This document shows positions 34,291 through 43,647 of a stretch of DNA of 64,000 nucleotides, piece by piece. The DNA lies in NCBI RefSeq assembly GCF_020535565.1, contig NZ_CP084758.1, forward strand, positions 1,825,501 to 1,889,500, in the 5' to 3' direction. The stretch comes from Shinella sp. XGS7 (GTDB taxonomy: Bacteria; Pseudomonadota; Gammaproteobacteria; Burkholderiales; Burkholderiaceae_C). Position 1 is the stretch's first letter. Every line of letters begins with the position of its first letter. The position numbers were made by a program, and so were the translations under genes. The notes under the pieces were generated by a model that made no database searches, had not been told where the DNA came from, and saw only the letters and a list, made by a program, of their open reading frames with translations.

Positions 34291-34962
34291 TCAGGCGGCG
34301 CCGCCCAGCCAGGCCTGGCGCAGCAGCAGCAGGGCCAGGCCCAGCATGGTCAGGCCGATCAGGCTGTCCAGCAGCTGCCAGGCCCGCGGCCGCGCGAACA
34401 CCGGGGCCAGCCAGCGCGCGCCATAGCCCAGCAGGCTGAACCACAGGGCGCTGGCCAGGCTGGCGCCGGCGATGAAGCCGGGGCGCAGGGCCGCGCCATG
34501 TTGGGCGCCCACGCTGCCCACGAGCAGCACGGTGTCCAGGTAGACATGGGGATTGAGCAGGGTGAAGGCGGCGGCCTGGGCCAGCACCGCGCCGCGGCTG
34601 GCCGGGGCGGCCTCCGCACTGGCGCGTAGCGCGCCGGCGCGGCGCGCGCGCTGCAGGGCCTGCCAGCCATACCAGGCCAGGAAGAGCCCGCCGCCCAGGG
34701 CCAGCGCCCGCGCCAGCCCCGGCCGCTCGCCCAGCAGCTGGGCCATGCCCAGCACGCCGGCGGCGATCAGCAGGGCGTCCATCAGGGCGCAGAACAGCAC
34801 CACCCCGCCCACATGCTCGCGCCGCAGGCCCTGGCGCAGCACAAAGGCGTTCTGCGCGCCGATGGCCACGATCAGGCCCAGGCTCAGGGCCAGGCCCTGC
34901 AGAAAGACGGCCGGCGCAGACAGTTCAGCGCCGGAGAGGGCGGTGGGGTTCAACCAGTTCAT
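34291..34962 (-). CDS. LysE/ArgO family basic amino acid exporter
   Basis: 223 aa, about six membrane helices. LysE signature at the N-terminus (LIVAIGAQNAFVLRQGLRREHV) and the family NPHVYLDTVLLVGS block in the middle. Exports lysine and/or arginine. Divergent from an ArgP-type LysR gene across 74 bp, the arrangement in which ArgP/LysG switches the exporter on when the amino acid accumulates. Confidence 0.92.
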   Translation of the reverse strand: MNWLNPTALSGAELSAPAVFLQGLALSLGLIVAIGAQNAFVLRQGLRREHVGGVVLFCALMDALLIAAGVLGMAQLLGERPGLARALALGGGLFLAWYGWQALQRARRAGALRASAEAAPASRGAVLAQAAAFTLLNPHVYLDTVLLVGSVGAQHGAALRPGFIAGASLASALWFSLLGYGARWLAPVFARPRAWQLLDSLIGLTMLGLALLLLRQAWLGGAA

Positions 34963-35036
34963 GCGCCCAGCTTGCCAGCCGGCAGCAATGAAGCCAAACT
35001 AACTTTCCTTAATTCAATGAAGTAAAACTGAACCGT

Positions 35037-35939
35037 ATGCTGGACTACGCCGCCCTCAGTGCCCTGGCCGCCGTGCTGCGCGAGGGCAGTTTCGAGCGCG
35101 CGGCGCGGGCCCTGCATGTGACGCCCTCGGCCGTCTCGCAGCGGGTGCGGGTGCTGGAGGAGCGCCTGGGCTGCGCACTGGTGCTGCGCGGCCAGCCCTG
35201 CACCGCCACCGAGGCCGGGCGGCGCCTGAGCCAGCATCTGGACCAGGTGCGCCTGCTGGAGCAGGAACTGCACAGCAGCCTGCCGGGCTTGGCACCCGAG
35301 GCCGGCCAGCGCGTGCCCCTGCCGCTGGCGGTGAATGCCGACAGCCTGGCCACCTGGGCCGCGCCGGCCCTGGCGGCCTTTGGCGCCGAGGCGCCGGTGC
35401 TGCTGGAGATTGCCGTGGACGACCAGGACCACACCGGCGAGTGGCTGCGCAGCGGCGCCGTGTTGGCGGCCGTGACCGCCAGCGCCCAGCCGGCCGCGGG
35501 CTGCAACAGCCGGCCCCTGGGCGCCATGCGCTACCGCGCCACGGCCAGCCCCGACTACATGCACCGCCACTTTCCCGAGGGCGTGAATGCGCAGAGCCTG
35601 GCCCAGGCGCCCAGCCTGGTCTTCAACAGCAAGGACGAGCTGCAAAGCCGCTGGGTCCAGCGCCAGTGCCGGCGCCGCGTGGAGCTGCCGCGCCACAGCC
35701 TGCCGTCCCCGCACGCCTTTGTGGCCGCCTCGCTGGCGGGCCTGGGCTGGGGCATGAATCCGGATGCCCTGGTGGCGCCGCATCTGGCGCGCGGCGAGCT
35801 GGTGGAGCTGGTGCCCGACACGCCGCTGGATGTGGCCCTGTACTGGCAGCACGCGCGCGCCGCCTCGGCCCTGCTGGACCGGCTGACCGGCGCGGTGCTG
35901 GCCGCCGCGCGCGAGGCCTTGCTGCCGCTGCCGGACTGA
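35037..35939 (+). CDS. argP: ArgP/LysG-type LysR regulator of the exporter
   Basis: 300 aa. N-terminal winged helix-turn-helix LREGSFERAARALHVTPSAVSQRVRVLEERLG is the ArgP/IciA type. The remainder is the effector-binding domain for lysine/arginine. ATG at 35037. The AT-rich 74-bp gap to the divergent lysE-type gene (TTAATTCAATGAAG) is the likely operator. Confidence 0.88.
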   Translation: MLDYAALSALAAVLREGSFERAARALHVTPSAVSQRVRVLEERLGCALVLRGQPCTATEAGRRLSQHLDQVRLLEQELHSSLPGLAPEAGQRVPLPLAVNADSLATWAAPALAAFGAEAPVLLEIAVDDQDHTGEWLRSGAVLAAVTASAQPAAGCNSRPLGAMRYRATASPDYMHRHFPEGVNAQSLAQAPSLVFNSKDELQSRWVQRQCRRRVELPRHSLPSPHAFVAASLAGLGWGMNPDALVAPHLARGELVELVPDTPLDVALYWQHARAASALLDRLTGAVLAAAREALLPLPD

Positions 35940-36000
35940 AGCGCTTGGTCTGGCGTGTCGTGCGCCTCTCGCCCGCCACCCGGGGCTGGGGCAGGGGCTT

Positions 36001-36345
36001 GTGCCCGCGGTCCGACGCGAGGCGGGCGCGGCCAAGGAGATCAAGAGCCTGATCGGCGAGAGCGTGGAGCGCGTGGAAGCGGGCAGCGCCCTGGTCAGCG
36101 ACGCGGGCAACTCGATGCAGGACATCGTGGGCCAGGTCAAGCGCGTGGCCGACATGATTGCCGAGATCAGCGCCGCCGCGGTGGAGCAGACCAGCGGCAT
36201 CGGCCAGGTCAACGACGCCGTGACCCAGCTCGACCAGGTCACGCAGCAGAACGCCGCCCTGGTGGAGGAGAGCGCGGCCGCGGCCGAGAGCCTGCGCCAC
36301 CAGGCCTCGCGCCTGGTGGAGGCGGTGCAGGTCTTCAAGCTCTGA
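36001..36345 (+). pseudogene. C-terminal remnant of a methyl-accepting chemotaxis protein
   Basis: From about 36028 the frame reads as the end of an MCP signalling domain, starting abruptly at AAKEIKSLIGESVERVEAGSALV, just past where the hairpin tip would be, and running to the normal end QASRLVEAVQVFKL. The tip, the sensor and the membrane helices are missing. The dozen codons before it (from a GTG at 36001) do not match. Best explained as a 5' deletion remnant; a short coiled-coil protein could still be made. Confidence 0.8.
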
Positions 36346-36411
36346 GCTCCGCTGATGCAAAGCTCACATCTTCAGCTCGCACGGGCGGGGCGCAGCTGCC
36401 AGAATGGCTTC

Positions 36412-37221
36412 ATGCCCCACAGCCCGCCCCTCGCCGTCCGCCCCATCTTCCCGCAGGGCTTCAAGCCCCTGGAGGGGCGGCCCGAGGACTGCGAGTCCTG
36501 CGCGCGCGGCGAGCGGGTGGGCTTTGAGTTCGACTACGCCTTCCAGCCCATCGTCGATCTGAAGGCGCGCCGGGTGTTTGCCCACGAGGCCCTGGTGCGC
36601 GGGCCCGAGGGCGAGTCCGCCGCCTCGGTGCTGGCCCAGGTGAACGAGGGCAACCGCTACCGCTTCGACCAGGCCTGCCGGGTCAAGGCCATCCGCCGCG
36701 CCAGCACCCTGGGCCTGCAGGAGCCGGTGTCCATCAACTTCCTGCCCAATGCCATCTACAAGCCCGAGCTCTGCATACGCACCACGCTGGCGGCGGCACG
36801 GACCCACAACTTTCCCGTCGAGCGCATCATCTTCGAGGTGACCGAGGGCGAGCGTGTGGAAGACGGGCCCTGGTTTGCCGAGATCCTGCGCGAGTACAAG
36901 CGCTGCGGCTTCAAGACCGCGATCGACGACTTTGGCGCCGGTTATGCCGGGCTCAAGCTGCTGGCCGACTTCCAGCCCGATCTGATCAAGATCGATATGG
37001 ACCTGATCCGCGAGGTCCACCGCGACCGGGTGCGCCAGGCCATCGTGAAGTCCCTGGTGCGCCTGTGCGAGGACATGCGCATCGAGGTGATTGCCGAGGG
37101 TGTGGAGCAGGCGGCCGAGCGCGACTTCCTGCTGGACGCCGGCATCCACCTGATGCAGGGCTATTTCTTCGCACGCCCGGCCTTCCGGTCGGTGGCCGAG
37201 GTGGCGCCTCAGGCCTGGTAG
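36412..37221 (+). CDS. EAL-domain cyclic-di-GMP phosphodiesterase
   Basis: 269 aa from ATG 36412. A short N-terminus with a CESC pair (about 23-26) leads to one EAL domain. Catalytic and metal motifs are present: AHEALVRG, SINFLPNAIY, FEVTEGE, DDFGAGYAGL, LIKIDMDL, AEGVE and QGYFFARP, so hydrolysis of cyclic-di-GMP is expected. No sensor or receiver is fused to it. The two cysteines could bind a metal or respond to redox state, which is speculation. Overlaps the convergent prpB-type gene by 13 bp. Confidence 0.9.
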   Translation: MPHSPPLAVRPIFPQGFKPLEGRPEDCESCARGERVGFEFDYAFQPIVDLKARRVFAHEALVRGPEGESAASVLAQVNEGNRYRFDQACRVKAIRRASTLGLQEPVSINFLPNAIYKPELCIRTTLAAARTHNFPVERIIFEVTEGERVEDGPWFAEILREYKRCGFKTAIDDFGAGYAGLKLLADFQPDLIKIDMDLIREVHRDRVRQAIVKSLVRLCEDMRIEVIAEGVEQAAERDFLLDAGIHLMQGYFFARPAFRSVAEVAPQAW

Positions 37222-38072
37222 CGCGCCTCCAGCGCATCCCAGCGTGGCTTGTCCACCAGGCGCTGGCGCTCGGCAAAGGGGCTGACCAGGCCGCTGGACT
37301 CCAGCAGCTCGCCGCTCTCGCGCAGCTGGCCCAGGGCCCGGCCCATGCCGGCCAGCGCGCCCTGCAGCGCGGCATTGGCGTAGAGCACCAGGCCGTAGCC
37401 CAGCCGGGCCAGCTCGGCGGCGGGCAGCTGGGGCGTCTTGCCGCCTATCACCATATTCATCAGCTGGGGCGTGGCCAGGCGCTGGGGCAGGGCGCGGATC
37501 TGCTCGGGCGTGGTGACGGCCTCCACGAAGAGCAGATCGGCGCCCGCCTCGGCAAAGCGCTGGGCCCGCTCCAGCGCGGCCTCGAAGCCCAGGCTGGCGC
37601 AGGCATCGGTGCGGGCCATGATCATCAGGTCCGGGTCCTGGCGCGCATCCACCGCGGCCTTGATCTTGGCCACCGCCTCCTCGGTGGAGATCACGGCCTT
37701 GCCGGCGAAATGGCCGCAGCGCTTGGGCGCGAGCTGGTCCTCCAGCTGGATGCAGTCGGCCCCGGCGCGTTCGAGCCGGCGCACCGTGTGATAGACATTG
37801 AGCGCATTGCCGAAGCCCGTGTCGGCATCCACCACCAGGGGCAGGTCCACCGCGTCGCGGATGCGCGCCGTGTGCTCGGCCACCTCGGCCAGGCCGATGA
37901 AGCCCTGGTCGGGCAGGCCCAGCCACATATTGCTGAGGCCGGCGCCGGTGAGATAGAGGGCCTCGAAGCCCAGGTCGGCGATCAGGCGGGCCGAGAGCGC
38001 ATTGAAGGCGCCGGGCAGCAGCACGCCGCGGCGTGCCTGGGCCAGGGCCCGGAGTTGCTTGCGAGTGGACAT
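37209..38072 (-). CDS. prpB: Methylisocitrate lyase-type enzyme (ICL/PEP-mutase family)
   Basis: 287 aa from ATG 38072. TIM-barrel lyase with the KRCGH active-site loop, VVDADTGFGNALN (metal-binding aspartates) and LEDQ. Its place at the end of the prpC-acnD-prpF run makes it the 2-methylisocitrate lyase that yields pyruvate and succinate. The sequence is not the usual PrpB: blocks such as LTGAGLSNMWLGLPDQGF and DADTGFGNALN resemble oxaloacetate decarboxylase/dimethylmalate-lyase relatives, so substrate is inferred from context. 31 bp after prpF. Confidence 0.8.
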   Translation of the reverse strand: MSTRKQLRALAQARRGVLLPGAFNALSARLIADLGFEALYLTGAGLSNMWLGLPDQGFIGLAEVAEHTARIRDAVDLPLVVDADTGFGNALNVYHTVRRLERAGADCIQLEDQLAPKRCGHFAGKAVISTEEAVAKIKAAVDARQDPDLMIMARTDACASLGFEAALERAQRFAEAGADLLFVEAVTTPEQIRALPQRLATPQLMNMVIGGKTPQLPAAELARLGYGLVLYANAALQGALAGMGRALGQLRESGELLESSGLVSPFAERQRLVDKPRWDALEARYQA

Positions 38073-38103
38073 GGGTGCGGTGCTTGTGGGGCTCAAGGGG
38101 TTT

Positions 38104-39291
38104 TCAGAAGCAGTCGGTGGGCACGCGGGCCCAGCCTTCCATCAGGATGCGGGCGCTGCGGCTCATGCGCGCGCTGGCGATGCGCCAGCCGCCGTCCGGC
38201 AGCGCCTGGGCCTGGGCGCCCACGCGCAGGGTGCCCGAGGGGTGGCCGAAGCACAGGCTCTCGCGGGCGAGGCCGCCGGCCGCCTCATGCACCAGGGTGC
38301 CGGGCACGGCCGCGGCCGCGGCAATCGCCACCGAGACCGTGCCCATCATGGCGTGGTGCAGCCGGCCCATGGAGAAGGCGCGCACCAGCAGATCGATCTC
38401 GCTGGCCCGCACCCAGCGGCCATCGGCCGCACGGTAGTCCTGGGGCGGCGCCACGAAGGCGATCTTGGGCGTGTGCTGGCGCTCGGCCGCCTGCTCGGGT
38501 CGGCTGATCAGACCCATGCGCAGGGCGCCGGCCACCCGCAGGGCCTCGAAGCGGGCCAGGGCCGCGGCGTCGCCGTTGAGGGCCTCGCGCAGCTCGGTGC
38601 CGCTGCAGCCCACATCGGCAGCGCGCACGAAGACGGTGGGAATGCCGGCCGAGATCAGGGTGGCCGGGACATGCCGCCCGTCCTGCAGGGCCAGCTCGTC
38701 CAGCGGCCGGCCGGTGGGGAAGAGCGCTCCTTCGCCCTCGGCCGGGTCCAGGAAGTCCAGCACGATCTCGGCCGCGGGAAAGGCCACGCCGTCCAGGCGG
38801 AAGTCGCCACCCTCCAGCACCCGGCCGTCGCGCACCGGCACCTGGGCGAGGATGGTCTTGCCGATATTGGCCTGCCACAGGCGCACGCTGCACAGACCGC
38901 GCTCGGGCACGCGGCTCGCGTCCAGCAGGCCGGCATGCAGGGCGAAGGCCGCGGCAGCGGCGCTGAGGTTGCCGCAGTTGCCACTCCAGTCCACCAGATC
39001 GCGGTCGATGGCGACCTGACCGTAGAGGTAGTCCACATCATGGCCGGGGCGCTGGCTGGGCGCGAGGATCACGCATTTGCTGCTGCTCGAGGTGGCGGCG
39101 CCCAGGCCGTCGATCTGGTTGGCATAGGGATCGGGGCTGCCCATCAGGCGCTGCAGCAGGCGGTCGCGCGCCGGGCCCGGCGTCTGGGCCGCCTGCGGCA
39201 GGTCCTGCAGGCGCAGGAACAGGCCCTTGCTGGTGCCGCCGCGCATCAGGGTGGCGGGAATGCGCAGCTGGGGAAAGTGGTGCGCGCTCAT
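38104..39291 (-). CDS. prpF: 2-Methylaconitate cis-trans isomerase PrpF
   Basis: 395 aa. Works with AcnD to do the job of PrpD in the methylcitrate cycle. N-terminal IPATLMRGGTSKGLFL, SSSSKCVIL, and WSGNCGNLSAAAAAFAL (the cysteine-containing active-site block) are typical. ATG at 39291 overlaps the acnD stop by four bases. Confidence 0.95.
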   Translation of the reverse strand: MSAHHFPQLRIPATLMRGGTSKGLFLRLQDLPQAAQTPGPARDRLLQRLMGSPDPYANQIDGLGAATSSSSKCVILAPSQRPGHDVDYLYGQVAIDRDLVDWSGNCGNLSAAAAAFALHAGLLDASRVPERGLCSVRLWQANIGKTILAQVPVRDGRVLEGGDFRLDGVAFPAAEIVLDFLDPAEGEGALFPTGRPLDELALQDGRHVPATLISAGIPTVFVRAADVGCSGTELREALNGDAAALARFEALRVAGALRMGLISRPEQAAERQHTPKIAFVAPPQDYRAADGRWVRASEIDLLVRAFSMGRLHHAMMGTVSVAIAAAAAVPGTLVHEAAGGLARESLCFGHPSGTLRVGAQAQALPDGGWRIASARMSRSARILMEGWARVPTDCF

Positions 39292-41909
39292 GCCGGCACC
39301 TGGTCCAGAAAATCCTGCGCGAAGCGCTGCAGCACGCCGCCGGCCTGGTAGATGGCCAGCTCCTCGGCCGTGTCCAGGCGGCAGCGCACGGGCAGCTCCT
39401 GGCGGCTGCCGTCGGGGCGGCGCAGGCCCAGGCGCAGCAGGGTGCCGGGCGCGGGCTCGCCGCGCACCTCGTAGAGCTCGCGGCCGTCCAGGGCCAGGCT
39501 CAGGCGGCTGCTGCCGGGCAGAAACTCCAGCGGCAGCACGCCCATGCCGATCAGATTGCTGCGGTGGATGCGCTCGAAGCTCTCGGCCAGAACCACCTCG
39601 ACGCCGGCCAGGCGCACGCCCTTGGCGGCCCAGTCGCGCGAGCTGCCCTGGCCGTAGTCGGCGCCGGCAATGATGATCAGGGCCTGGCCGCGCTGCTGGT
39701 AGCGCTCGATGGCCTCCCACATGCGCAAGACCTGGCCCTCGGGCTCCAGCCTGGCCCAGGAGCCCCGGCGCACGCGGCCATCGGGCTCGCGCACCATCTC
39801 GTTGGCCAGGCTGGGATTGGCGAAGGTGGCGCGCATGGCGGTGAGGTGATCGCCGCGGTGGGTGGCGTAGGCATTGAAGTCCTCGGTCGCCAGGCCCATG
39901 GCGGCCAGGTACTCGCCCGCGGCCGAATCCGGCAGGATGGCGTTGGAGGGCGAGAGGTGGTCGGTGGTGATGTTGTCCGGCAGCAGGGCCAGGGGCCGCA
40001 GATCGCGCAGGCGGCGCGGGCTGGCCGCCAGGGCGCCCAGGCCCTCGCGGTCCCAGTAGGGTGGGCGACGGATATAGGTGGACTGTGGCCGCCAGTCGTA
40101 GAGCGGTGCGGCGCGCTGCGTGGGCTGCGCCAGACGCGCGAACAGGGGCTCGTAGACCGCGCGGTACTGCTCGGGCCGCACGGCCTGCTGCAGCACCGCG
40201 TCGATCTCGGCATCGCTGGGCCAGAGGTCGCGCAGGCGTATGGGGCGGCCCTCGTGCTCGCCCAGCACGTCCTGCTCGATGTCAAAGCGCATGCTGCCCG
40301 CCAGGGCATAGGCCAGCACCAGGGGCGGCGAGGCCAGAAAGGCCTGCTGGGCGCGCGGGTGGATGCGGCCGTCGAAATTGCGGTTGCCTGAGAGCACGGC
40401 CGTGGTGTGCAGGCCGCGCGCCAGGATCTCGCGCTCGATGGCCGGATCCAGCGCCCCGCTCATGCCATTGCAGCTGGTGCAGGCAAAGCCCACGATGCCA
40501 AAGCCCAGCTGCTCCAGCTCGGCCAGCAGGCCGGCCTCGCGCAGATAGAGCTCCACCGCGCGCGAGCCCGGGGCCAGCGAGCTCTTCACCCAGGGCTTGC
40601 GCCGGAGGCCCAGCTGGTTGGCGCGGCGCGCCAGCAGGCCGGCGGCAATCAGATTGCGCGGATTGCTGGTGTTGGTGCAGCTGGTGATGGCGGCGATGAT
40701 GACGGCGCCATCCGGCATCAGGCCCTGGTCCTCCTGGGCACGCAGGGCGGCGGCGTCGCCGGCGATGCCGCGCTCGCGCAGGGCGCGGCTGGGCAGGCGG
40801 CGGTGCGGCTGCGAGGGGCCGGCCAGGCAGCGCTCCACCTGGCCCAGGTCGAAGCGCAGGCGGCGCGCGTACTGCGCCTGTGTCAGGGTGTCGGCCCAGA
40901 GCCCGGCGGCGCGGGCATAGCGCTCCACCAGCGCGATCTGCACGGGCTCGCGGCCGGTGAGGCGCAGATAGGCGAGGGTCTGCTCGTCGATGGCGAAGAG
41001 CGCGGCCGTGGCCCCGTACTCGGGGCACATATTGGCGATGGTGGCGCGGTCGCCGATGCTCAGGCGCCGCGCGCCCTCGCCATGGAATTCCAGATAGGCG
41101 CCCACCACCTTGTGCTGGCGCAGGAATTCGGTGAGGGTGAGCACCAGATCGGTGGCGGTGATGCCCTCGGCCAGACGGCCACCGAGCTCCACGCCCACGA
41201 TCTCGGGCACGCGCATCCAGCTGGCGCGGCCCAGCATCACGTTCTCGGCCTCCAGACCGCCCACGCCCACGGCGATCACGCCCAGGGCGTCCACATGCGG
41301 GGTGTGGCTGTCGGTGCCCACGCAGCTGTCGGGGAAGGCCAGGCCCTCGCGCACCTGGATCACGGGCGACATCTTCTCCAGATTGATCTGGTGCATGATG
41401 CCCTGGCCCGCGGGGATGACCTGCACCTGCTCGAAGGCGCGGCTGCACCAGTCGATGAAGTGGAAGCGGTCGGCATTGCGGCGCGCCTCGATGGCACGGT
41501 TGCGGGTCTGGGCCTCGGGATCATCGCCCCCGCATTCCACGGCCAGCGAATGGTCCACCACCAGCTGCACCGGCACCACCGGGTTGACGGCGGCCGGGTC
41601 GCCGCCCTGGGCCGCGATGGCGTCGCGCAGGCCGGCCAGGTCCACCAGGGCGGTCTGGCCCAGGATGTCGTGGCAGACCACGCGCGCCGGGTACCAGGGG
41701 AAGTCCAGGTCCTGGCGGCGTTCGATCAGCTGCATCAGATACGCGTCCAGCCGGGCGGGCTCGGCGCGGCGCAGCAGGTTCTCGGCATGCACGCGCAAGG
41801 TGTAGGGCAGGCCGGCCCAGGCGCCGGGGCGCAGGGCCTCGACGGCCTGCTGCGCGTCGAACCAGTCCAGGGCCATGCCGGCCAGGGCTTTGCGGTATCT
41901 CGTGTTCAT
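39288..41909 (-). CDS. acnD: 2-Methylcitrate dehydratase, Fe/S-dependent (AcnD)
   Basis: 873 aa, aconitase superfamily. 4Fe-4S ligands are in [10 protein letters not shown] and [28 protein letters not shown] and the swivel-domain [16 protein letters not shown] complete the active site. Converts 2-methylcitrate to 2-methylaconitate, which PrpF isomerises. The pairing with prpF distinguishes it from housekeeping aconitase. ATG at 41909 overlaps prpC by four bases. Confidence 0.95.
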   Translation of the reverse strand: MNTRYRKALAGMALDWFDAQQAVEALRPGAWAGLPYTLRVHAENLLRRAEPARLDAYLMQLIERRQDLDFPWYPARVVCHDILGQTALVDLAGLRDAIAAQGGDPAAVNPVVPVQLVVDHSLAVECGGDDPEAQTRNRAIEARRNADRFHFIDWCSRAFEQVQVIPAGQGIMHQINLEKMSPVIQVREGLAFPDSCVGTDSHTPHVDALGVIAVGVGGLEAENVMLGRASWMRVPEIVGVELGGRLAEGITATDLVLTLTEFLRQHKVVGAYLEFHGEGARRLSIGDRATIANMCPEYGATAALFAIDEQTLAYLRLTGREPVQIALVERYARAAGLWADTLTQAQYARRLRFDLGQVERCLAGPSQPHRRLPSRALRERGIAGDAAALRAQEDQGLMPDGAVIIAAITSCTNTSNPRNLIAAGLLARRANQLGLRRKPWVKSSLAPGSRAVELYLREAGLLAELEQLGFGIVGFACTSCNGMSGALDPAIEREILARGLHTTAVLSGNRNFDGRIHPRAQQAFLASPPLVLAYALAGSMRFDIEQDVLGEHEGRPIRLRDLWPSDAEIDAVLQQAVRPEQYRAVYEPLFARLAQPTQRAAPLYDWRPQSTYIRRPPYWDREGLGALAASPRRLRDLRPLALLPDNITTDHLSPSNAILPDSAAGEYLAAMGLATEDFNAYATHRGDHLTAMRATFANPSLANEMVREPDGRVRRGSWARLEPEGQVLRMWEAIERYQQRGQALIIIAGADYGQGSSRDWAAKGVRLAGVEVVLAESFERIHRSNLIGMGVLPLEFLPGSSRLSLALDGRELYEVRGEPAPGTLLRLGLRRPDGSRQELPVRCRLDTAEELAIYQAGGVLQRFAQDFLDQVPA

Positions 41910-43087
41910 GCGCGTTCGTCCAGCGGCACGAAGCGGCGATCTTCGGGACCGATGTAGTGGGCGCTGGGGCGGATGATCTTGTTGTCCTGGCGCTGCTCGA
42001 TCACATGGGCGGCCCAGCCGCTGGTGCGCGCCATCACGAAGAGCGGCGTGAACATGGCCGTGGGCACGCCCATCAGGTGGTAGCTGACGGCGCTGAACCA
42101 GTCCAGATTGGGGAACATGCGCTTGTGCTCCCACATCACCTGCTCCAGGCGCTCAGCAATGTCGAAGAGCTTGCGTGAGCCGGCCTCCTCGCTCAGCTGG
42201 GCGGCCACGCGCTTGATCACGCGGTTGCGCGGGTCGCTCACCGTGTAGACCGGGTGGCCGAAGCCGATCACCACCTCCTTGCGTTCCAGGCGTTCGCGGA
42301 TGTCGGCCTCGGCCTCGTCCGGCGTCTCGTAGCGCTGCTGGATGGCCAGGGCCACCTCGTTGGCCCCGCCATGCTTGGGTCCGCGCAGCGCGCCGATGGC
42401 GCCGGCAATGGCCGAGTACAGATCGCTGCCCGTGCCGGCAATCACCCGCGCGGTGAAGGTGGAGGCATTGAACTCATGCTCGGCATAGAGATTCAGCGAG
42501 CAGTGCATGGCGCGCACCCAGGACTCGGGCGCGGGTTCGCCGTGCAGCAGGTGCAGGAAGTGGGCGGCAATGCTCTCGTCCTCGGTCTCCACCGCGATGC
42601 GCCGGCCCTGGCTGCTCCAGTGGTACCAGTACAGCAGCATGGAGCCCAGCGAGGCCAGCAGGCGGTCGGCGATCTCGCGCGCGCCCTGCACGGTCTGCTC
42701 CTCCTTCTCGGGCAGCACGCAGCCCAGGGCGGAGACGCCGGTGCGCATCACGTCCATGGGGTGGGCGCTGGCGGGCAGGCGCTCCAGCGCTTCCTTGACG
42801 CTGGCGGGCAGGCCGCGCAGGGCCTTGAGCCGGGTCTTGTAGGCGCGCAGCTCGGCGCGGGTGGGCAGCCGGCCATGCACCAGCAGATGGGCGATTTCCT
42901 CGAACTCGCAGGCCTCGGCCATGTCCAGGATGTCGTAGCCCCGGTAATGCAGGTCCTGGCCGCTGCGGCCCACGGTGCACAGGGCGGTGGTGCCGGCCGT
43001 GACGCCGGACAGGGCCACCGACTTCTTGGGCTTGAAGCCGGGGCTGGGCGTCTTGGGGCTCTCGGGGGTGTGCAGCGTGCTGCTCAT
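41906..43087 (-). CDS. prpC: 2-Methylcitrate synthase
   Basis: 393 aa. Condenses propionyl-CoA with oxaloacetate. Citrate-synthase catalytic residues lie in [21 protein letters not shown] and NLDWFSAV. The N-terminal [18 protein letters not shown] and [12 protein letters not shown] blocks are of the PrpC type. ATG at 43087, overlapping the thioesterase stop by four bases. Confidence 0.95.
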   Translation of the reverse strand: MSSTLHTPESPKTPSPGFKPKKSVALSGVTAGTTALCTVGRSGQDLHYRGYDILDMAEACEFEEIAHLLVHGRLPTRAELRAYKTRLKALRGLPASVKEALERLPASAHPMDVMRTGVSALGCVLPEKEEQTVQGAREIADRLLASLGSMLLYWYHWSSQGRRIAVETEDESIAAHFLHLLHGEPAPESWVRAMHCSLNLYAEHEFNASTFTARVIAGTGSDLYSAIAGAIGALRGPKHGGANEVALAIQQRYETPDEAEADIRERLERKEVVIGFGHPVYTVSDPRNRVIKRVAAQLSEEAGSRKLFDIAERLEQVMWEHKRMFPNLDWFSAVSYHLMGVPTAMFTPLFVMARTSGWAAHVIEQRQDNKIIRPSAHYIGPEDRRFVPLDERA

Positions 43088-43500
43088 GCGGGGATCTCCT
43101 CCTGGTTTTGTTCCTGGGGCAGGGGCGTGGGGCGGCCCTGGCCGTCCACCGCCACCATCTCGAAGCGGGCGCGCAGCACCTCGGCCGCGCCGCCCGGGCC
43201 GTCCAGCGTGGCGCTCACCGCCACGCTCAGCGAGCTGCGTCCGCGCCGCAGCACGGCCGCGCGCAGCTGCAACAGGCTGCCCACCGGCACCGGGGCCAGA
43301 AAGGCGATGTCCTGGGCCGCCGCCATCACCACGGCCTGGCGGCAGTGGCTGGCGGCCAGCAGATAGGCGCAGCGCCCCAGCAGGGCCAGGGCCTCGGGGC
43401 CGAAGAGCGTGCCGTAGTGATTGGCCAGGCGGGGCAGCACCAGCTCGCAGAGCTGCAGCTCCCGCGGGCCCATCGCGGCCGGGGCCTTGATCGGGGGCAT
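43084..43500 (-). CDS. Hotdog-fold acyl-CoA thioesterase in the methylcitrate operon
   Basis: 138 aa from ATG 43500; a TTG at 43530 would add ten residues. One hotdog domain of the YciA/BACH type: [43 protein letters not shown], and [16 protein letters not shown]. It probably hydrolyses short acyl-CoA esters. First gene of the operon, overlapping prpC by four bases; it may relieve propionyl-CoA build-up. Not part of the textbook prp operon. Confidence 0.85.
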   Translation of the reverse strand: MPPIKAPAAMGPRELQLCELVLPRLANHYGTLFGPEALALLGRCAYLLAASHCRQAVVMAAAQDIAFLAPVPVGSLLQLRAAVLRRGRSSLSVAVSATLDGPGGAAEVLRARFEMVAVDGQGRPTPLPQEQNQEEIPA

Positions 43501-43522
43501 GGGGGCGTGGGATAGTGGGCGT

Positions 43523-43620
43523 GTTTGCAATGTTTGCAGCGCCGCCCCTCGAGCTCAATGGCTGAATTGGCCATGAATTGCGAAGCTGGCGCTGTGAATT
43601 TGCGAAGTTTGCGAAGTTTC
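43523..43620. promoter_or_regulatory. Tandem 9-bp repeats, probable operator of the ScfR-type regulator
   Basis: GTTTGCAAT-GTTTGCAGC (43523-43540) next to the operon side, and TTTGCGAAG twice in tandem then TTTC (43599-43620) next to the regulator, with a lone ATTGCGAAGC at 43577-43586. The shared TTTGC core resembles the TTTGCAAA site reported for RamB. Two repeat pairs, one by each divergent gene, suit a regulator acting on both. Confidence 0.65.
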
Positions 43621-43647
43621 AGGATCAATACCGGAGGTGGGGCGCCC

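Noticed and set aside
36364-37926. A 520-codon minus-strand frame across the EAL and prpB-type genes
   Set aside because: It is antisense to a clear EAL domain and out of frame with the lyase; no family motif is present.
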